DNA of 55,330 nucleotides from Candidatus Dormiibacterota bacterium (GTDB taxonomy: Bacteria; Chloroflexota; Dormibacteria; Aeolococcales; Aeolococcaceae), in the NCBI GenBank assembly GCA_003135895.1, contig PNBE01000077.1, positions 265 to 55,594 of the forward strand. The letters run 5' to 3'. Below are positions 1 to 10,263 of the stretch, in pieces (the first letter of the stretch is position 1; every line of letters begins with the position of its first letter). Below the pieces are notes generated by a model that made no database searches, was not told the DNA's origin, and was given only the letters and a program-made list of their open reading frames with translations. The position numbers and the translations under genes were made by a program.

Positions 1-165
1 GAAGAGGACGAGATCAACGTCCGGCTCAAGAAGATCCTTCAAAGGGCGTTCACCCAGATGTGCGATCAGGCCGACCGCCACCACGTGTCGCTCCGACTCG
101 GCGCCTATCTCGTCGCGGTCAAGCGCGTCGCCGACGCCACGGCTGTGCGAGGCATCTACCCGTAG
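1..165 (+). CDS. gdhA: Glu/Leu/Phe/Val dehydrogenase, C-terminal end (partial)
   Basis: The frame is open from the first base and stops at TAG 163-165, giving 54 residues that end AVKRVADATAVRGIYP. A closing 'A-x-KRV-A-...-RG-I-YP' segment is characteristic of the C-terminus of NAD(P)-dependent glutamate/leucine dehydrogenases, which oxidatively deaminate an amino acid to a 2-oxoacid. The catalytic and nucleotide-binding domains lie outside the window, so substrate and cofactor cannot be judged. The next gene starts 25 nt downstream on the same strand and may be co-transcribed. The family assignment is fairly sure; the symbol is provisional. Confidence 0.72.
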   Translation, partial: EEDEINVRLKKILQRAFTQMCDQADRHHVSLRLGAYLVAVKRVADATAVRGIYP

Positions 166-190
166 CGGCGTTCCCGCCCCCAGCCTGGTC

Positions 191-1504
191 ATGAAGCTCG
201 TCGATCGGCTGCGCGCGCTGCCGTTGCCGGTGGGGACGATCCCGGTCGCGGTCGGGCTCGGACTGGCCGGGCTGATGCAGTACGGGTTCCTGGTCGTCGC
301 TGCGCGCGCTCTCGGCACGGCTCGCTTCGCGCCGCTCTCCGTGTTCTGGGCACTGCTCTTCGTGTGCGGTCCGGGCTTCTTCCTTCCCCTGGAGCAAGAG
401 ACGGGCCGGGCCATCGCGGCACGACGTGTGCGCGGCGAGGGTGGGCGTCCTGTCTTCGAGCGCGCGGCACTGCTCGGGAGTGTCCTGGCAGTGGTGCTGA
501 TCGTGGTCACGCTGATCGCCGCCAGTCCCATCGACCAGCACGTGTTCAAGGGCGATCCGGCGCTCCTCGCCGGGCTCGTCGGCGGGTTCGCCGCCTATCT
601 CTGCGAATTCCTCGCCCGCGGGGCGCTCGCCGGCAACGCCCGCTTCGGCGCCTACGGCATCCTGCTCGGGGGTGAGGGTGCGCTCCGGGTTGTCTTCGCC
701 GGCTTCCTGGCGGTGATCGGGGTCAAGACGGCCGGTCCGTATGGGATCTCGCTCATCGTCGCGTCGTTCGCGGCGATCGCGCTCGCAACCGTTGGACGGC
801 GCGGGCTGCTACGGCCGGGTCCCCCGGCTCCGTGGGGCGAGATCACCCACGCGCTTGGCTTCCTGCTCATCGCCTCGGTGTTCACGCAGCTGCTGCTCAG
901 CGTCGGAGCGGTGGCCGTTCAACTGCTCGCAACCCCGGCGGAGCAGACGGCTGCGGGACGGTTCCAGCTGAGCCGCATCGTCGCCTACGTTCCGATCTTC
1001 CTGTTCCAGGCGGTCCAGTCAGCGCTCCTGCCCAAGCTCTCGACGCTGGCAACGGGCGGACGCCATCAGGAGTTCCAGGCGCTCCTGACCCGGCTCCTGC
1101 TCCTCATGGCCGGCCTGGGAGCCATCGCCATCGCGGGCTTCACGCTGCTGGGGCCGACCGTGACCAGGATCCTGTTCGGTCACGGATTCGAACTCAGCAA
1201 CCTCGACTTCGCGCTGCTGTCGGCAAGCGCGATCGGCTTCATCTTCACGCAGATCTTCGGGTACGTCCTGATCTCGCTCTCCGGATACAGCCGTGTCGCG
1301 CTCGGGTGGACGTCAGGGGCCGTCGTGTTCTTCGTGGTGACCGCCATCGGCTCGTCGCTCTTCCTGCGGGTCGAACTCGGACTCCTCTGCGGCGCCATCG
1401 CCTCGACCGCGGTGATGGCGGCCCTGCTGCTCCCCCTGTTGCGGGAGCGCGGCACTCTCGAAACGGAGCTGCAAATTTCCGATCTGGGGGGCCCTCCCGG
1501 CTGA
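191..1504 (+). CDS. Polysaccharide flippase-like multispanning membrane protein
   Basis: This 437-residue protein consists almost entirely of hydrophobic segments, consistent with about 12-14 transmembrane helices. It starts MKLVDRLRALPLPVG and runs into a helix containing GLAGLMQYGFLVVAARALG, the usual first helix of oligosaccharide flippases (Wzx/MATE, MOP superfamily). Such proteins move lipid-linked sugars or lipid II-like intermediates across the inner membrane. The next three genes are a sugar oxidoreductase, a GT2 glycosyltransferase and a DegT aminotransferase with gaps of at most 10 nt, so export of a modified sugar polymer is a reasonable inference. No clear Shine-Dalgarno precedes the ATG. 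The exact substrate is unknown. Confidence 0.75.
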   Translation: MKLVDRLRALPLPVGTIPVAVGLGLAGLMQYGFLVVAARALGTARFAPLSVFWALLFVCGPGFFLPLEQETGRAIAARRVRGEGGRPVFERAALLGSVLAVVLIVVTLIAASPIDQHVFKGDPALLAGLVGGFAAYLCEFLARGALAGNARFGAYGILLGGEGALRVVFAGFLAVIGVKTAGPYGISLIVASFAAIALATVGRRGLLRPGPPAPWGEITHALGFLLIASVFTQLLLSVGAVAVQLLATPAEQTAAGRFQLSRIVAYVPIFLFQAVQSALLPKLSTLATGGRHQEFQALLTRLLLLMAGLGAIAIAGFTLLGPTVTRILFGHGFELSNLDFALLSASAIGFIFTQIFGYVLISLSGYSRVALGWTSGAVVFFVVTAIGSSLFLRVELGLLCGAIASTAVMAALLLPLLRERGTLETELQISDLGGPPG

Positions 1505-1514
1505 GACTGCGCCA

Positions 1515-2474
1515 ATGGGTGCACGTGCCCGCATCGCGCTGATCGGCGCTGGAGCGATGGGGGCCAACCACGCGCGTGTCATCGCGGAGTCCGAAGGCGC
1601 AGACCTCGCGGTCATCATCGACACCGATCCCGAGCGGGTGCGACCGCTCGCCGAACGGCTGGGCTGCGCCTTTGCCGAGGATCTCGATGCGGCCGCCGGG
1701 TGCGATGCGGTCGTGATCGCCACCCCGACGGCGTTTCATGCGGAGGCAGCACGGGGGTTGCTCGAGCTCGGTAAGCCGCTGCTGGTTGAAAAGCCGGTGA
1801 CACCCGACCTCGAGACCAGCCGCGCGCTGGTCGCCTGCGCCGAGCGGCGCGCTGTGCCTCTGATGTGCGGCTTCGTGGAGCGGTTCAACCCCGTCGTGGC
1901 CACGATGCGGAGCCTGCTCGACGAGGAGCCGGTCCACATCGTCGGCCTCCGCCACTCTCCGGAGACGCCCCGGAGCACCCTGAGCGTCGTCTTCGATCTG
2001 CTCATTCACGAGATCGACCTCGCCCTGTGCTACATGGGATCGGCACGGCCAACACGCGTGTGCGGCGCCACCAGCACGGCCGGCCACACCCCAGTCGTCG
2101 AGGTCGCGGACTGCCTGCTCCAGTTCCCCGGAGGCGCGATCGCGACACTCTCGGCCAGCCGGGCGAGCCAGCGAAAGGTCCGATCGCAGCTGGTCGCCAC
2201 CTCGACTGCGCTGTACGACGTCGACCTGCTCCGCCAGGACCTGACCGTCTACCGCCATCGCGCTCACGCGCAGGGGGTGGGAGCCGGTCAGGCTGCCGGG
2301 TATCGCGCCGAGACGGTGATTGACATCCCCTTCGTCCGCCACACCGGTGAGCCGCTGGCGCTGCAGTTCGCGCATTTCCTCGACCTCGTGTCCGGTCGTA
2401 CGGACGCCTGCACCGAACGCAACTCGATTCTCCCCGCTCACGAGGTCGCGGCCGCCATCGAGGCATGCGCATGA
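1515..2474 (+). CDS. Gfo/Idh/MocA family NAD(P)-dependent sugar oxidoreductase
   Basis: The 319-residue protein begins with a Rossmann nucleotide-binding motif (GAGAMGANHA, about residues 10-19). It then has the family's EKP motif (VEKPVTPD, about residue 95) with the conserved lysine, and the IHEIDLALCY segment bearing the catalytic-region histidine and aspartate. Members oxidise or reduce a hydroxyl/keto group on a sugar or nucleotide sugar. Beside a DegT/DnrJ/EryC1 aminotransferase (3220-4344) the arrangement resembles WlbA/WbpB plus WlbC/WbpE, where a C3 hydroxyl is oxidised and then transaminated to make an amino sugar. That specific role is inference. The stop codon overlaps the next gene's ATG (ATGA). 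Confidence 0.85.
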   Translation: MGARARIALIGAGAMGANHARVIAESEGADLAVIIDTDPERVRPLAERLGCAFAEDLDAAAGCDAVVIATPTAFHAEAARGLLELGKPLLVEKPVTPDLETSRALVACAERRAVPLMCGFVERFNPVVATMRSLLDEEPVHIVGLRHSPETPRSTLSVVFDLLIHEIDLALCYMGSARPTRVCGATSTAGHTPVVEVADCLLQFPGGAIATLSASRASQRKVRSQLVATSTALYDVDLLRQDLTVYRHRAHAQGVGAGQAAGYRAETVIDIPFVRHTGEPLALQFAHFLDLVSGRTDACTERNSILPAHEVAAAIEACA

Positions 2475-3223
2475 GCGAACCGAGCGTCAGCTACGTGATC
2501 CCGGTCCACAACCAGATCGCCGATCTTCGGAGGACGGTGCGACTGCTGGTTGCGCGTCTCGGCCATCTTCCCGGCTCGGAGATCATCCTCGTCGAGAACG
2601 GGTCGACCGACGGGTCAGGCCCCCTCTGCCTCTCGCTGGCTGCGGCCATGGGCAGTGAGGACGTTGCAGTTCGGGTGACCACCTCGGCGAAGGGCCTCGG
2701 GTTCGCCTGGCGCCGGGGCATGGCGCTGGCCCGGGGCGACTCGTTCGTCCTCACCGCGGCCGACCTGCCCTTCGGATTCACCGACCTCGACGGGTATCTG
2801 GGTCTCAGCCCGCGACCGCAACTGGTGATGGGCTCCAAGAGCCACCGCGAGTCGCAGATCGAGACGCCGATGGTCCGGCGCGCGATGTCGGCTGGATTCG
2901 GGATCCTCCGCGCCCGCCTCATCGGGTTGGACCTCGATACCCAGGGGTCTGTGCTCATCCAGCGATCGCTGGCCCAGCTCCTGCTGCCGCGCCTGCGCGC
3001 CGGCGACTACCTGATCGGAGCCGAGATCAACATGTGGGCGGTCCACGAGGGCGTGACACCTCTCGAGATCCCGGTCGTGTACACGGCATCGGGCAGGTCC
3101 ACCGTCTCCCCGCTTCGCGACTCCGTGTCGATGGCGGCGGGCCTGCTGGCGCTGCGCCGTCGCCTTGCCGACGAACAGCGGCCATCGGCGCGCACGAGTG
3201 CGAGCGAGGCGCCTCCGTCGTGA
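2471..3223 (+). CDS. Glycosyltransferase family 2 protein
   Basis: About 250 residues with a GT-A fold start: SYVIPVHNQIADLRRTV, then LVENGSTDGSG (nucleotide-binding Asp in the 'NGSTDGS' motif), then LTAADLPFGF where a DxD-like metal site is expected. It probably transfers a sugar from a nucleotide donor to a lipid or sugar acceptor on the cytoplasmic face. I chose ATG 2471 because it forms an ATGA overlap with the preceding stop; ATG 2465, two codons upstream, is equally open. The stop forms a GTGA overlap with the downstream aminotransferase. No transmembrane segment is evident, unlike dolichyl-phosphate mannose synthases with membrane anchors. Confidence 0.82.
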   Translation: MSEPSVSYVIPVHNQIADLRRTVRLLVARLGHLPGSEIILVENGSTDGSGPLCLSLAAAMGSEDVAVRVTTSAKGLGFAWRRGMALARGDSFVLTAADLPFGFTDLDGYLGLSPRPQLVMGSKSHRESQIETPMVRRAMSAGFGILRARLIGLDLDTQGSVLIQRSLAQLLLPRLRAGDYLIGAEINMWAVHEGVTPLEIPVVYTASGRSTVSPLRDSVSMAAGLLALRRRLADEQRPSARTSASEAPPS

Positions 3224-4344
3224 CCCTCAGCGACACTTCGACAGCTCCTCGCATCCGGATCTCCGCACCGCTGCTCGGCCGCGAGGTCGAGGCACTGGTG
3301 CTCTCGGTGCTGCGCAGCGGTCACCTTGCGCAGGGACCGATGGTCGAGCGCTTCGAAGCGTTGTGCACGGCGATGGCGGGCACCGCGCACGCGGTCGCGG
3401 TGGCCAACGGCACCGTTGCGCTCGACGCGGCGCTCGCCGTGCTCGAGATCGGCCCGGGTCAGGAGGTGATCACGTCCCCGTTCACCTTTGCGGCCACCAT
3501 CAATGCGATCCTGCGCAGTGGGGCGTCGGTCCGTTTCGCGGACATCCGCGACGACTTCACCATCGATCCCACGTCGGTCGCCGCACTCATCGGGCCGTCG
3601 ACAGCCGCGATCGTGCCAGTTCATCTCTACGGGCTCCCCTGTGACATGCGCCCGCTCATGTCCCTTGCCGCGACGCACGGGCTCTCTGTGGTCGAGGATG
3701 CCGCCCAGGCGCATGCCGCCGAGGTGGACGGCCGCCGCACGGGGAGCTTCGGGCTCGGCTGTTTCTCCTTCTACGCAACCAAGAACATCACCAGCGGTGA
3801 GGGCGGGTGCGTCACCACCGACGACTCGATGCTCGCCGAGCGGCTCCGCGTCATGCGCAACCAGGGGATGCGCACCCGCTACGATTATGCCATGATCGGC
3901 CAGAACTGGCGGATGACCGATGTGGCTGCGGCGATCGCCATTCCTCAGATGGAGCACCTCGACGAGATCGTCCGGACGCGGCGGCACAACGCCGAGGTGC
4001 TCACCTCACTGCTCGCGGGCAACCCGGCGATCACAACACCGCGCGTGCCCGCCGGTCGTGGTCACGTGTGGCACCAGTTCACGGTCCTGCTCGACCCCGG
4101 AGTCGACCGTGACCGTGTGGCCGCGTCGATGTCGTCAGCAGGCGTCGATACCGGCGTGTACTACCCCGGCCTCGTCTGGGACCACGATGCCTATCGAAAC
4201 CATCCCAACGTGCACCGTGACGACACGCCGCTCGCGCGCGAGTGCACATCACGTTGCCTCTCGCTGCCCGTCCATCCGGGGCTGACAGCGCGCAACCTCG
4301 AGCGCGTGGCCGAGAGCCTCGGCCGCGCCGTGCTCGGGTCCTGA
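3220..4344 (+). CDS. DegT/DnrJ/EryC1 family PLP-dependent sugar aminotransferase
   Basis: The protein is 374 residues from the GTG at 3220, which overlaps the GT2 stop (GTGA). Family hallmarks are GxxxxxPFTFAATINAI (SPFTFAATINA), VVEDAAQAHAAEV (PLP-contacting Asp) and FSFYATKNITSGEGGCV, whose Lys forms the PLP Schiff base. These enzymes aminate keto-sugars on nucleotide sugars using glutamate. With the Gfo/Idh enzyme two genes upstream this forms an oxidation-transamination pair, so the operon probably supplies an amino-sugar. The frame is open upstream to 3034, but the translational overlap and the start of homology near SAPLLGREVEALV favour 3220. It ends 13 nt from a convergent M16 peptidase gene. 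Confidence 0.88.
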   Translation: MTLSDTSTAPRIRISAPLLGREVEALVLSVLRSGHLAQGPMVERFEALCTAMAGTAHAVAVANGTVALDAALAVLEIGPGQEVITSPFTFAATINAILRSGASVRFADIRDDFTIDPTSVAALIGPSTAAIVPVHLYGLPCDMRPLMSLAATHGLSVVEDAAQAHAAEVDGRRTGSFGLGCFSFYATKNITSGEGGCVTTDDSMLAERLRVMRNQGMRTRYDYAMIGQNWRMTDVAAAIAIPQMEHLDEIVRTRRHNAEVLTSLLAGNPAITTPRVPAGRGHVWHQFTVLLDPGVDRDRVAASMSSAGVDTGVYYPGLVWDHDAYRNHPNVHRDDTPLARECTSRCLSLPVHPGLTARNLERVAESLGRAVLGS

Positions 4345-4357
4345 CCGCGGCCCCGCG

Positions 4358-5662
4358 TCAGCCGGCCGTCGACTCGATTGCGGACACCAGCTCGTCGCCC
4401 TGATCGGTCGGCCCCACCAGCGCCAGGCGCACGTCGGGGATACCCGCGGCGATCTCCTCGGCGATCGATTGCACTTCGGCGGCGGTCACGTTCATGATCG
4501 CATCGGCACGTTCGTCCGGGGTCTCGAGCGCGAGTCCGGCGCGCCAGCGACTCCCGTAAAAACGCGCGCTCGCGATGGCCGTCTCCGTCGAGCGCAGCAG
4601 CCTACCGATCATCGCCGATTTCGCGGCGGCAAGCTCGGCGGCGGCGACCCGTTTCGAGGCGATCTTGCGGAACTCCTTGAACGAGAGGCTCGTGGCCTTG
4701 CGCGCATCCTTGGGACGCGTCGCCGTCGCGATCGCGAAGAGCCCGGTGTCGTCGAACCCCGCGTGGTGCGCGTAGATGCTGTAGCAGAGGCCGTTGCGCT
4801 CCCGGACCGTCTGGAACAGGCGCGACGACATGCCACCACCGAGCACGTGAGTCATGACCGAAAGCTGGGTGCGCCGGGGGTCGGTCGACGGGATCCCGGG
4901 GACCGCGAACACCATGTGCACCTGCGGCTCTTCCTGGGCGGTCACCGGACGGACGTTGGCCGTGTAGCGATCGCCGAGCCCCCACTTGGCCTTCTTGCGC
5001 GGGCGCGGCTTCCCGTGGGGGATGTCCGCGAGCAGCTCGAGTGCCTGGTCATGGGTCATGGTCGCGCCGCCGGCGATGACCAGACACATCGATTTCGGTG
5101 CGTAGAACGCGCGGTGATACTCGGTGAGCTGCTCGCGCGTGGCCTTCTCGATGACCGCGGGAAACCCCGCCGCCGACCAGGACATCGGCTGATTCCCACC
5201 GAAGGCCACGGTGCCGAGCCGGTCCCAGATCCAGCCGTCGGGATCGGCGAGACGCATCGACAGCTCCTGGAGCACGACGTTGCGCTCCCGCTCGACCTCC
5301 TCCGCCGCGAAGAGTGGCCGGCTGAGCATGTCGCAGATGACGTCCGCGAGCTCGAGCATCGCAGTCGCGGGACCCTCCGCGAAGTACGCGACTTCCTCGG
5401 TGTCGGTGTAGGCGTTGGTGTTGGCGCCAAGCCGATCGATCTCGCGCGAGATGATCTTGGTGGTGGGACGGCGTTCGGTGCCCTTGAAGAACATGTGCTC
5501 GAGGTAATGCGCGAGCCCCGATGTCTCCGCCGACTCGTCACGTGAGCCGGCCCGGACGATGAGGAAGACACCGGAGTTGCGGCTGCTCGAAGGTGCATTG
5601 AGCAGGGTGACACCGTTGTCGAGAACCGTCAGCTCGGGTCGATACGGGATGTTCACGGCCAT
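4358..5662 (-). CDS. M16 family zinc peptidase (processing peptidase-like)
   Basis: This 434-residue protein has the inverted zinc motif HxxEH at residues 52-56 (HYLEH) and a third ligand Glu133 in VVLQEL, 77 residues later as expected for M16. The C-terminal M16 domain contains GGGMSSRLFQTVRERNGLCYSIYA, the R/Y-bearing substrate-binding segment. Length and composition match the bacterial YmxG/PqqF-like group related to mitochondrial processing peptidase beta. No signal peptide is visible, so it is probably cytosolic or peripherally associated. It is the last gene of apt-ahcY-M16, starting 2 nt after the ahcY stop. The physiological substrate of this group is not established. Confidence 0.88.
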   Translation of the reverse strand: MAVNIPYRPELTVLDNGVTLLNAPSSSRNSGVFLIVRAGSRDESAETSGLAHYLEHMFFKGTERRPTTKIISREIDRLGANTNAYTDTEEVAYFAEGPATAMLELADVICDMLSRPLFAAEEVERERNVVLQELSMRLADPDGWIWDRLGTVAFGGNQPMSWSAAGFPAVIEKATREQLTEYHRAFYAPKSMCLVIAGGATMTHDQALELLADIPHGKPRPRKKAKWGLGDRYTANVRPVTAQEEPQVHMVFAVPGIPSTDPRRTQLSVMTHVLGGGMSSRLFQTVRERNGLCYSIYAHHAGFDDTGLFAIATATRPKDARKATSLSFKEFRKIASKRVAAAELAAAKSAMIGRLLRSTETAIASARFYGSRWRAGLALETPDERADAIMNVTAAEVQSIAEEIAAGIPDVRLALVGPTDQGDELVSAIESTAG

Positions 5663-5664
5663 GG

Positions 5665-7502
<1,838 letters not shown>

Positions 7503-7509
7503 CGGAGCC

Positions 7510-7515
7510 AGTCTA
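7510..7515 (-). promoter_or_regulatory. Putative -10 element of apt-ahcY operon (leaderless)
   Basis: Read on the minus strand the hexamer is TAGACT, followed by exactly 7 nt and the apt GTG. The same arrangement recurs at several other operon starts in the window. No convincing -35 hexamer is visible. An imperfect inverted repeat AGTCT/AGACT spans 7510-7525, which could provide a second -10 for the divergent gene. Confidence 0.5.
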
Positions 7516-7560
7516 TCCGACAGACTCTGTGACCGTGCCCTCCCCAGCGAGCCCACCGAT

Positions 7561-8679
7561 ATGAGGGTGGTCATGGATGGGCGGCCGCTCCAGGGAGCGT
7601 CCTCGGTGCGGGGGATCGGGAGCTACGAGCGCGGCCTGCTGTCGGGCTTCGCCGAGCTCGCGGAACCGCCTCAGGTGAGCCTGCTGCTCTCAGCGCACCA
7701 GGAGCCCCCGGCCGAGGTCAGCCTTGCTCTCCGGCCGTCGACACGCCGCATCCGGGTCGTCCATCCCACGCTCCAGCCCATCGCCGACACGCTCCTCGTG
7801 GCGAACGCTCTTCGAAGCTCGAAAGCCGATCTGTACCACGCTATCGAGTTCGGCCAGCCGCTGCGAACGCGACTCCCGGTGCTGGTGACGGTCCACGATC
7901 TGATCCCATTCGTGATGCCTCGCGATTACCCGTGGGTGCGGCGGGCGCGCGTACTGGGGTTGCGCCTCCTTCGTCGCGCCGACGCGGTGATAGCCGTGTC
8001 CGACGCCACCCGCTTCGACGTGCTCCGCTTCACCACGACCGACCCCAGGCGTATCACGGTCATCCCGGAGGGAATCTCCCCCGCGTTCCGGCCCGTCTCG
8101 GCCGAGGCCGTGGATCGCCTTCGCGAGAAGTTGCGGCTGGACCGCCCGTTCCTGCTGGCTGTCGGCACCTTCGACCCTCGCAAGCGCATCGAGTTGCTCG
8201 CGGACGTTGTCCGTCGCGTTCGCCGCGACCACGACGTCGCCCTGGTCATCGCAGGCGATCAGGGCACATTCATCGGCGCCGTGACCGACGCACTCTCGCG
8301 CGCCGGCCTCGATCAGCACAGTCGCGTGATTGGACATGTCACCAACGACGACCTTGTCGCCCTGTACACGGCCGCCGAAGTGTTCGTGTTCACGTCCGCA
8401 TATGAGGGTTTTGGACTGCCGCCGCTCGAGGCGATGGCCTGCGGCACACCCGCGGTCGTCTTCGACAACTCATCACTTCCCGAAGTGAGCGGCCCGGCTG
8501 CGTTGATGGTTCCCGATGGTGATGCGGCTGCCATGGCGGCGGCGATCAATCGTGTGCTCGATGACCCCGATGAGCGCACGCGCCGGCGCGCCGACGGGCT
8601 CGCGTGGGCAGCGAGCTTCACCTGGCGTCGAGCCGCCGAGCTGACGTACGAGCTGTACCGGACGGTGCTCGGGCGCTGA
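7561..8679 (+). CDS. Glycosyltransferase family 1/4 (GT-B fold)
   Basis: A 372-residue GT4-type protein. The N-terminal domain opens MRVVMDGRPLQGASSVRGIGSYERGLL, typical of mannosyl/glucosyltransferases that bind the acceptor. The middle has TVHDLIPFVMP and AVSDATRFDV. The C-terminal donor domain has VGTFDPRKRIELLADV and the EX7E motif in SAYEGFGLPPLEAMACGTP. It retains a nucleotide-sugar-derived hexose on a lipid or polysaccharide acceptor, but donor and acceptor cannot be predicted. It is divergent from apt and ends 12 nt from a convergent membrane GT2. The ATG has no clear Shine-Dalgarno sequence. Confidence 0.88.
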   Translation: MRVVMDGRPLQGASSVRGIGSYERGLLSGFAELAEPPQVSLLLSAHQEPPAEVSLALRPSTRRIRVVHPTLQPIADTLLVANALRSSKADLYHAIEFGQPLRTRLPVLVTVHDLIPFVMPRDYPWVRRARVLGLRLLRRADAVIAVSDATRFDVLRFTTTDPRRITVIPEGISPAFRPVSAEAVDRLREKLRLDRPFLLAVGTFDPRKRIELLADVVRRVRRDHDVALVIAGDQGTFIGAVTDALSRAGLDQHSRVIGHVTNDDLVALYTAAEVFVFTSAYEGFGLPPLEAMACGTPAVVFDNSSLPEVSGPAALMVPDGDAAAMAAAINRVLDDPDERTRRRADGLAWAASFTWRRAAELTYELYRTVLGR

Positions 8680-8691
8680 CCGCGCCAGGAA

Positions 8692-10224
8692 TCACCCCTT
8701 TTCCGTGACGTGATATTCGAGGTACGCGCCGAACATGAGCCGGGTCTGGGCCTCGAGCGCGGGGATCACGCTGAGCGCCAGCCCCACGACCGGGTACGTG
8801 AGCAGTTGCAACTCTGCCCACCGTCGCCGCCACCAGGGCCACTCCTTGGGCTTGGGGGAGATCCGATAATCGACCTGCACGAGCAGGAGCGTGTTCAGCA
8901 GCGTGATGGTGAGGATGCTCGCGCTGAGGCTGCCGAGGAAGGCCGAGGTTGACGAGAGGCTGTAGTCCAGGTCGATCAACGCGGGGATCGCGCCGCCGAA
9001 GAACAGGAGCAACGGCAAGGTTGCCCAGGTGAGGTGGTTGAAGACGAGGTTCGCAACGCGGCGCGCGAGCAGACGCCGCGGGATCTCCGGATGACTCTGC
9101 ATTCGTGAGGTGACGTAAGGGATATCGGTTGCTCCCCAGGCCCATCGCTTGATCTGGTTGTACTGCGATGCGTGCGTGGCCGCGTACCCCCCTGCGCGTG
9201 GTGCGTCACCGTAGACCGGGAGGAACGCGGGTCTTGTATTCAGCTTTCCACCGGTGTGGAAGAACGCCTTCCAGAAGAACCGCGAGTCCTCGGGAATCAC
9301 GTCGGAATCCCAGTAGCCGACGCCGGCCAGCAGGTCGAGCGACATGGAGTACGAGGAGAACATGACCAGGCGGTGCGGGTTCTGGTGGAGGAACATCTGC
9401 CACTGTGTCGCGGCCGTCGCCATCACGCGCACAGCGGTGGGCACGCGCCAGATGTTGTTGAGGAATACCGGGACCGGTTGCCAGATCGACAGGAGGCGAT
9501 CGTCTGCGCTGCAGAACTGCAACGTGACATACGCGAAATACTGCGGATGCAGTCGGAAGTCCGAGTCGAGGTCGGTGACCATGGTCCGCGAGGGATCAAG
9601 ACACAGATCGTCGCACGCCGCCTTGAGTACCGGGCCGCCGTAGGCCATCGCCGCGGATTTGCCCACCACGATGCCGGGAAGCAACGGGTCCTTGATGTGC
9701 AGGAACAACCGAAACGATTCGGCGAACTCCTCGCGCAGCCGTGCCACGTTCTCGATGCCCCCGGTGTCGGTCTCGCGAGTGATGATCGCGCAGACTCGAA
9801 GGTGCGCCGGGTAGTTCTGTGCCGCAAGCGCGGCAACCGTCGCGTGCAGGATCTTAAACGACTCGGTATAGGTTGGAATCAGCACGCACTGCACCACCTC
9901 GGACGGCGCCGGCGCCCCCTCAGGAAGCGACGCCTCGAAGTCCTGACAACGCTGCCACCAGTCGACGACCTCGGTCGATTCGAGTTTCTTCAACGTCCGC
10001 CGGACACCCCGGACCGTCAGTGTTGTCCTCACCAGCCAGTACGCGTCAAGGAGGACAGCCCCCACACCGAGGATCCACAGCATGCTGGGGTCATTGAGCC
10101 TGATCGCGAACGCGGCAACCACCGGGACCAGCAAAGCGGACCATGTGAGTGCGCCCGGTAGGATTTCAAGGAGCCGCTGCTGGGTATGTTGCGACAGCGG
10201 GATCGCTCTGGATCGCGCGATCAT
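8692..10224 (-). CDS. Membrane glycosyltransferase family 2 (cellulose synthase-like)
   Basis: About 510 residues. Two hydrophobic helices near residues 25-65 precede a cytosolic GT2 domain with LIPTYTESFKILHATVAAL, a TDLDSDFRL motif (DxD) and QIKRWAWGATDIPYV, which matches the Q-x-x-R-W signature of processive or cellulose-synthase-like GT2 enzymes. Four or more C-terminal hydrophobic segments follow (LLLFFGGAIPALI, ASILTITLLNTLLLV, LLTYPVVGLALSVI). It is probably an inner-membrane beta-glycosyltransferase or lipid-linked glucosyltransferase. I prefer ATG 10224 because TAGACT lies 9 nt before it; GTG 10230, two codons upstream, is the alternative. It stands alone on its strand. Confidence 0.85.
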   Translation of the reverse strand: MIARSRAIPLSQHTQQRLLEILPGALTWSALLVPVVAAFAIRLNDPSMLWILGVGAVLLDAYWLVRTTLTVRGVRRTLKKLESTEVVDWWQRCQDFEASLPEGAPAPSEVVQCVLIPTYTESFKILHATVAALAAQNYPAHLRVCAIITRETDTGGIENVARLREEFAESFRLFLHIKDPLLPGIVVGKSAAMAYGGPVLKAACDDLCLDPSRTMVTDLDSDFRLHPQYFAYVTLQFCSADDRLLSIWQPVPVFLNNIWRVPTAVRVMATAATQWQMFLHQNPHRLVMFSSYSMSLDLLAGVGYWDSDVIPEDSRFFWKAFFHTGGKLNTRPAFLPVYGDAPRAGGYAATHASQYNQIKRWAWGATDIPYVTSRMQSHPEIPRRLLARRVANLVFNHLTWATLPLLLFFGGAIPALIDLDYSLSSTSAFLGSLSASILTITLLNTLLLVQVDYRISPKPKEWPWWRRRWAELQLLTYPVVGLALSVIPALEAQTRLMFGAYLEYHVTEKG

Positions 10225-10233
10225 CTGCACCCC

Positions 10234-10256
10234 AGTCTACCGATCCGTCACATACG
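10234..10256. promoter_or_regulatory. Divergent -10-like hexamers between GT2 and acidic/basic protein gene
   Basis: On the minus strand TAGACT (10239-10234) stands 9 nt before GT2 ATG 10224. On the plus strand CATACG (10251-10256) stands 7 nt before ATG 10264. Both would give transcripts with essentially no leader. These are inferred from spacing and similarity to other starts in the window; there is no clear -35. Confidence 0.35.
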
Positions 10257-10263
10257 AGCCTGA

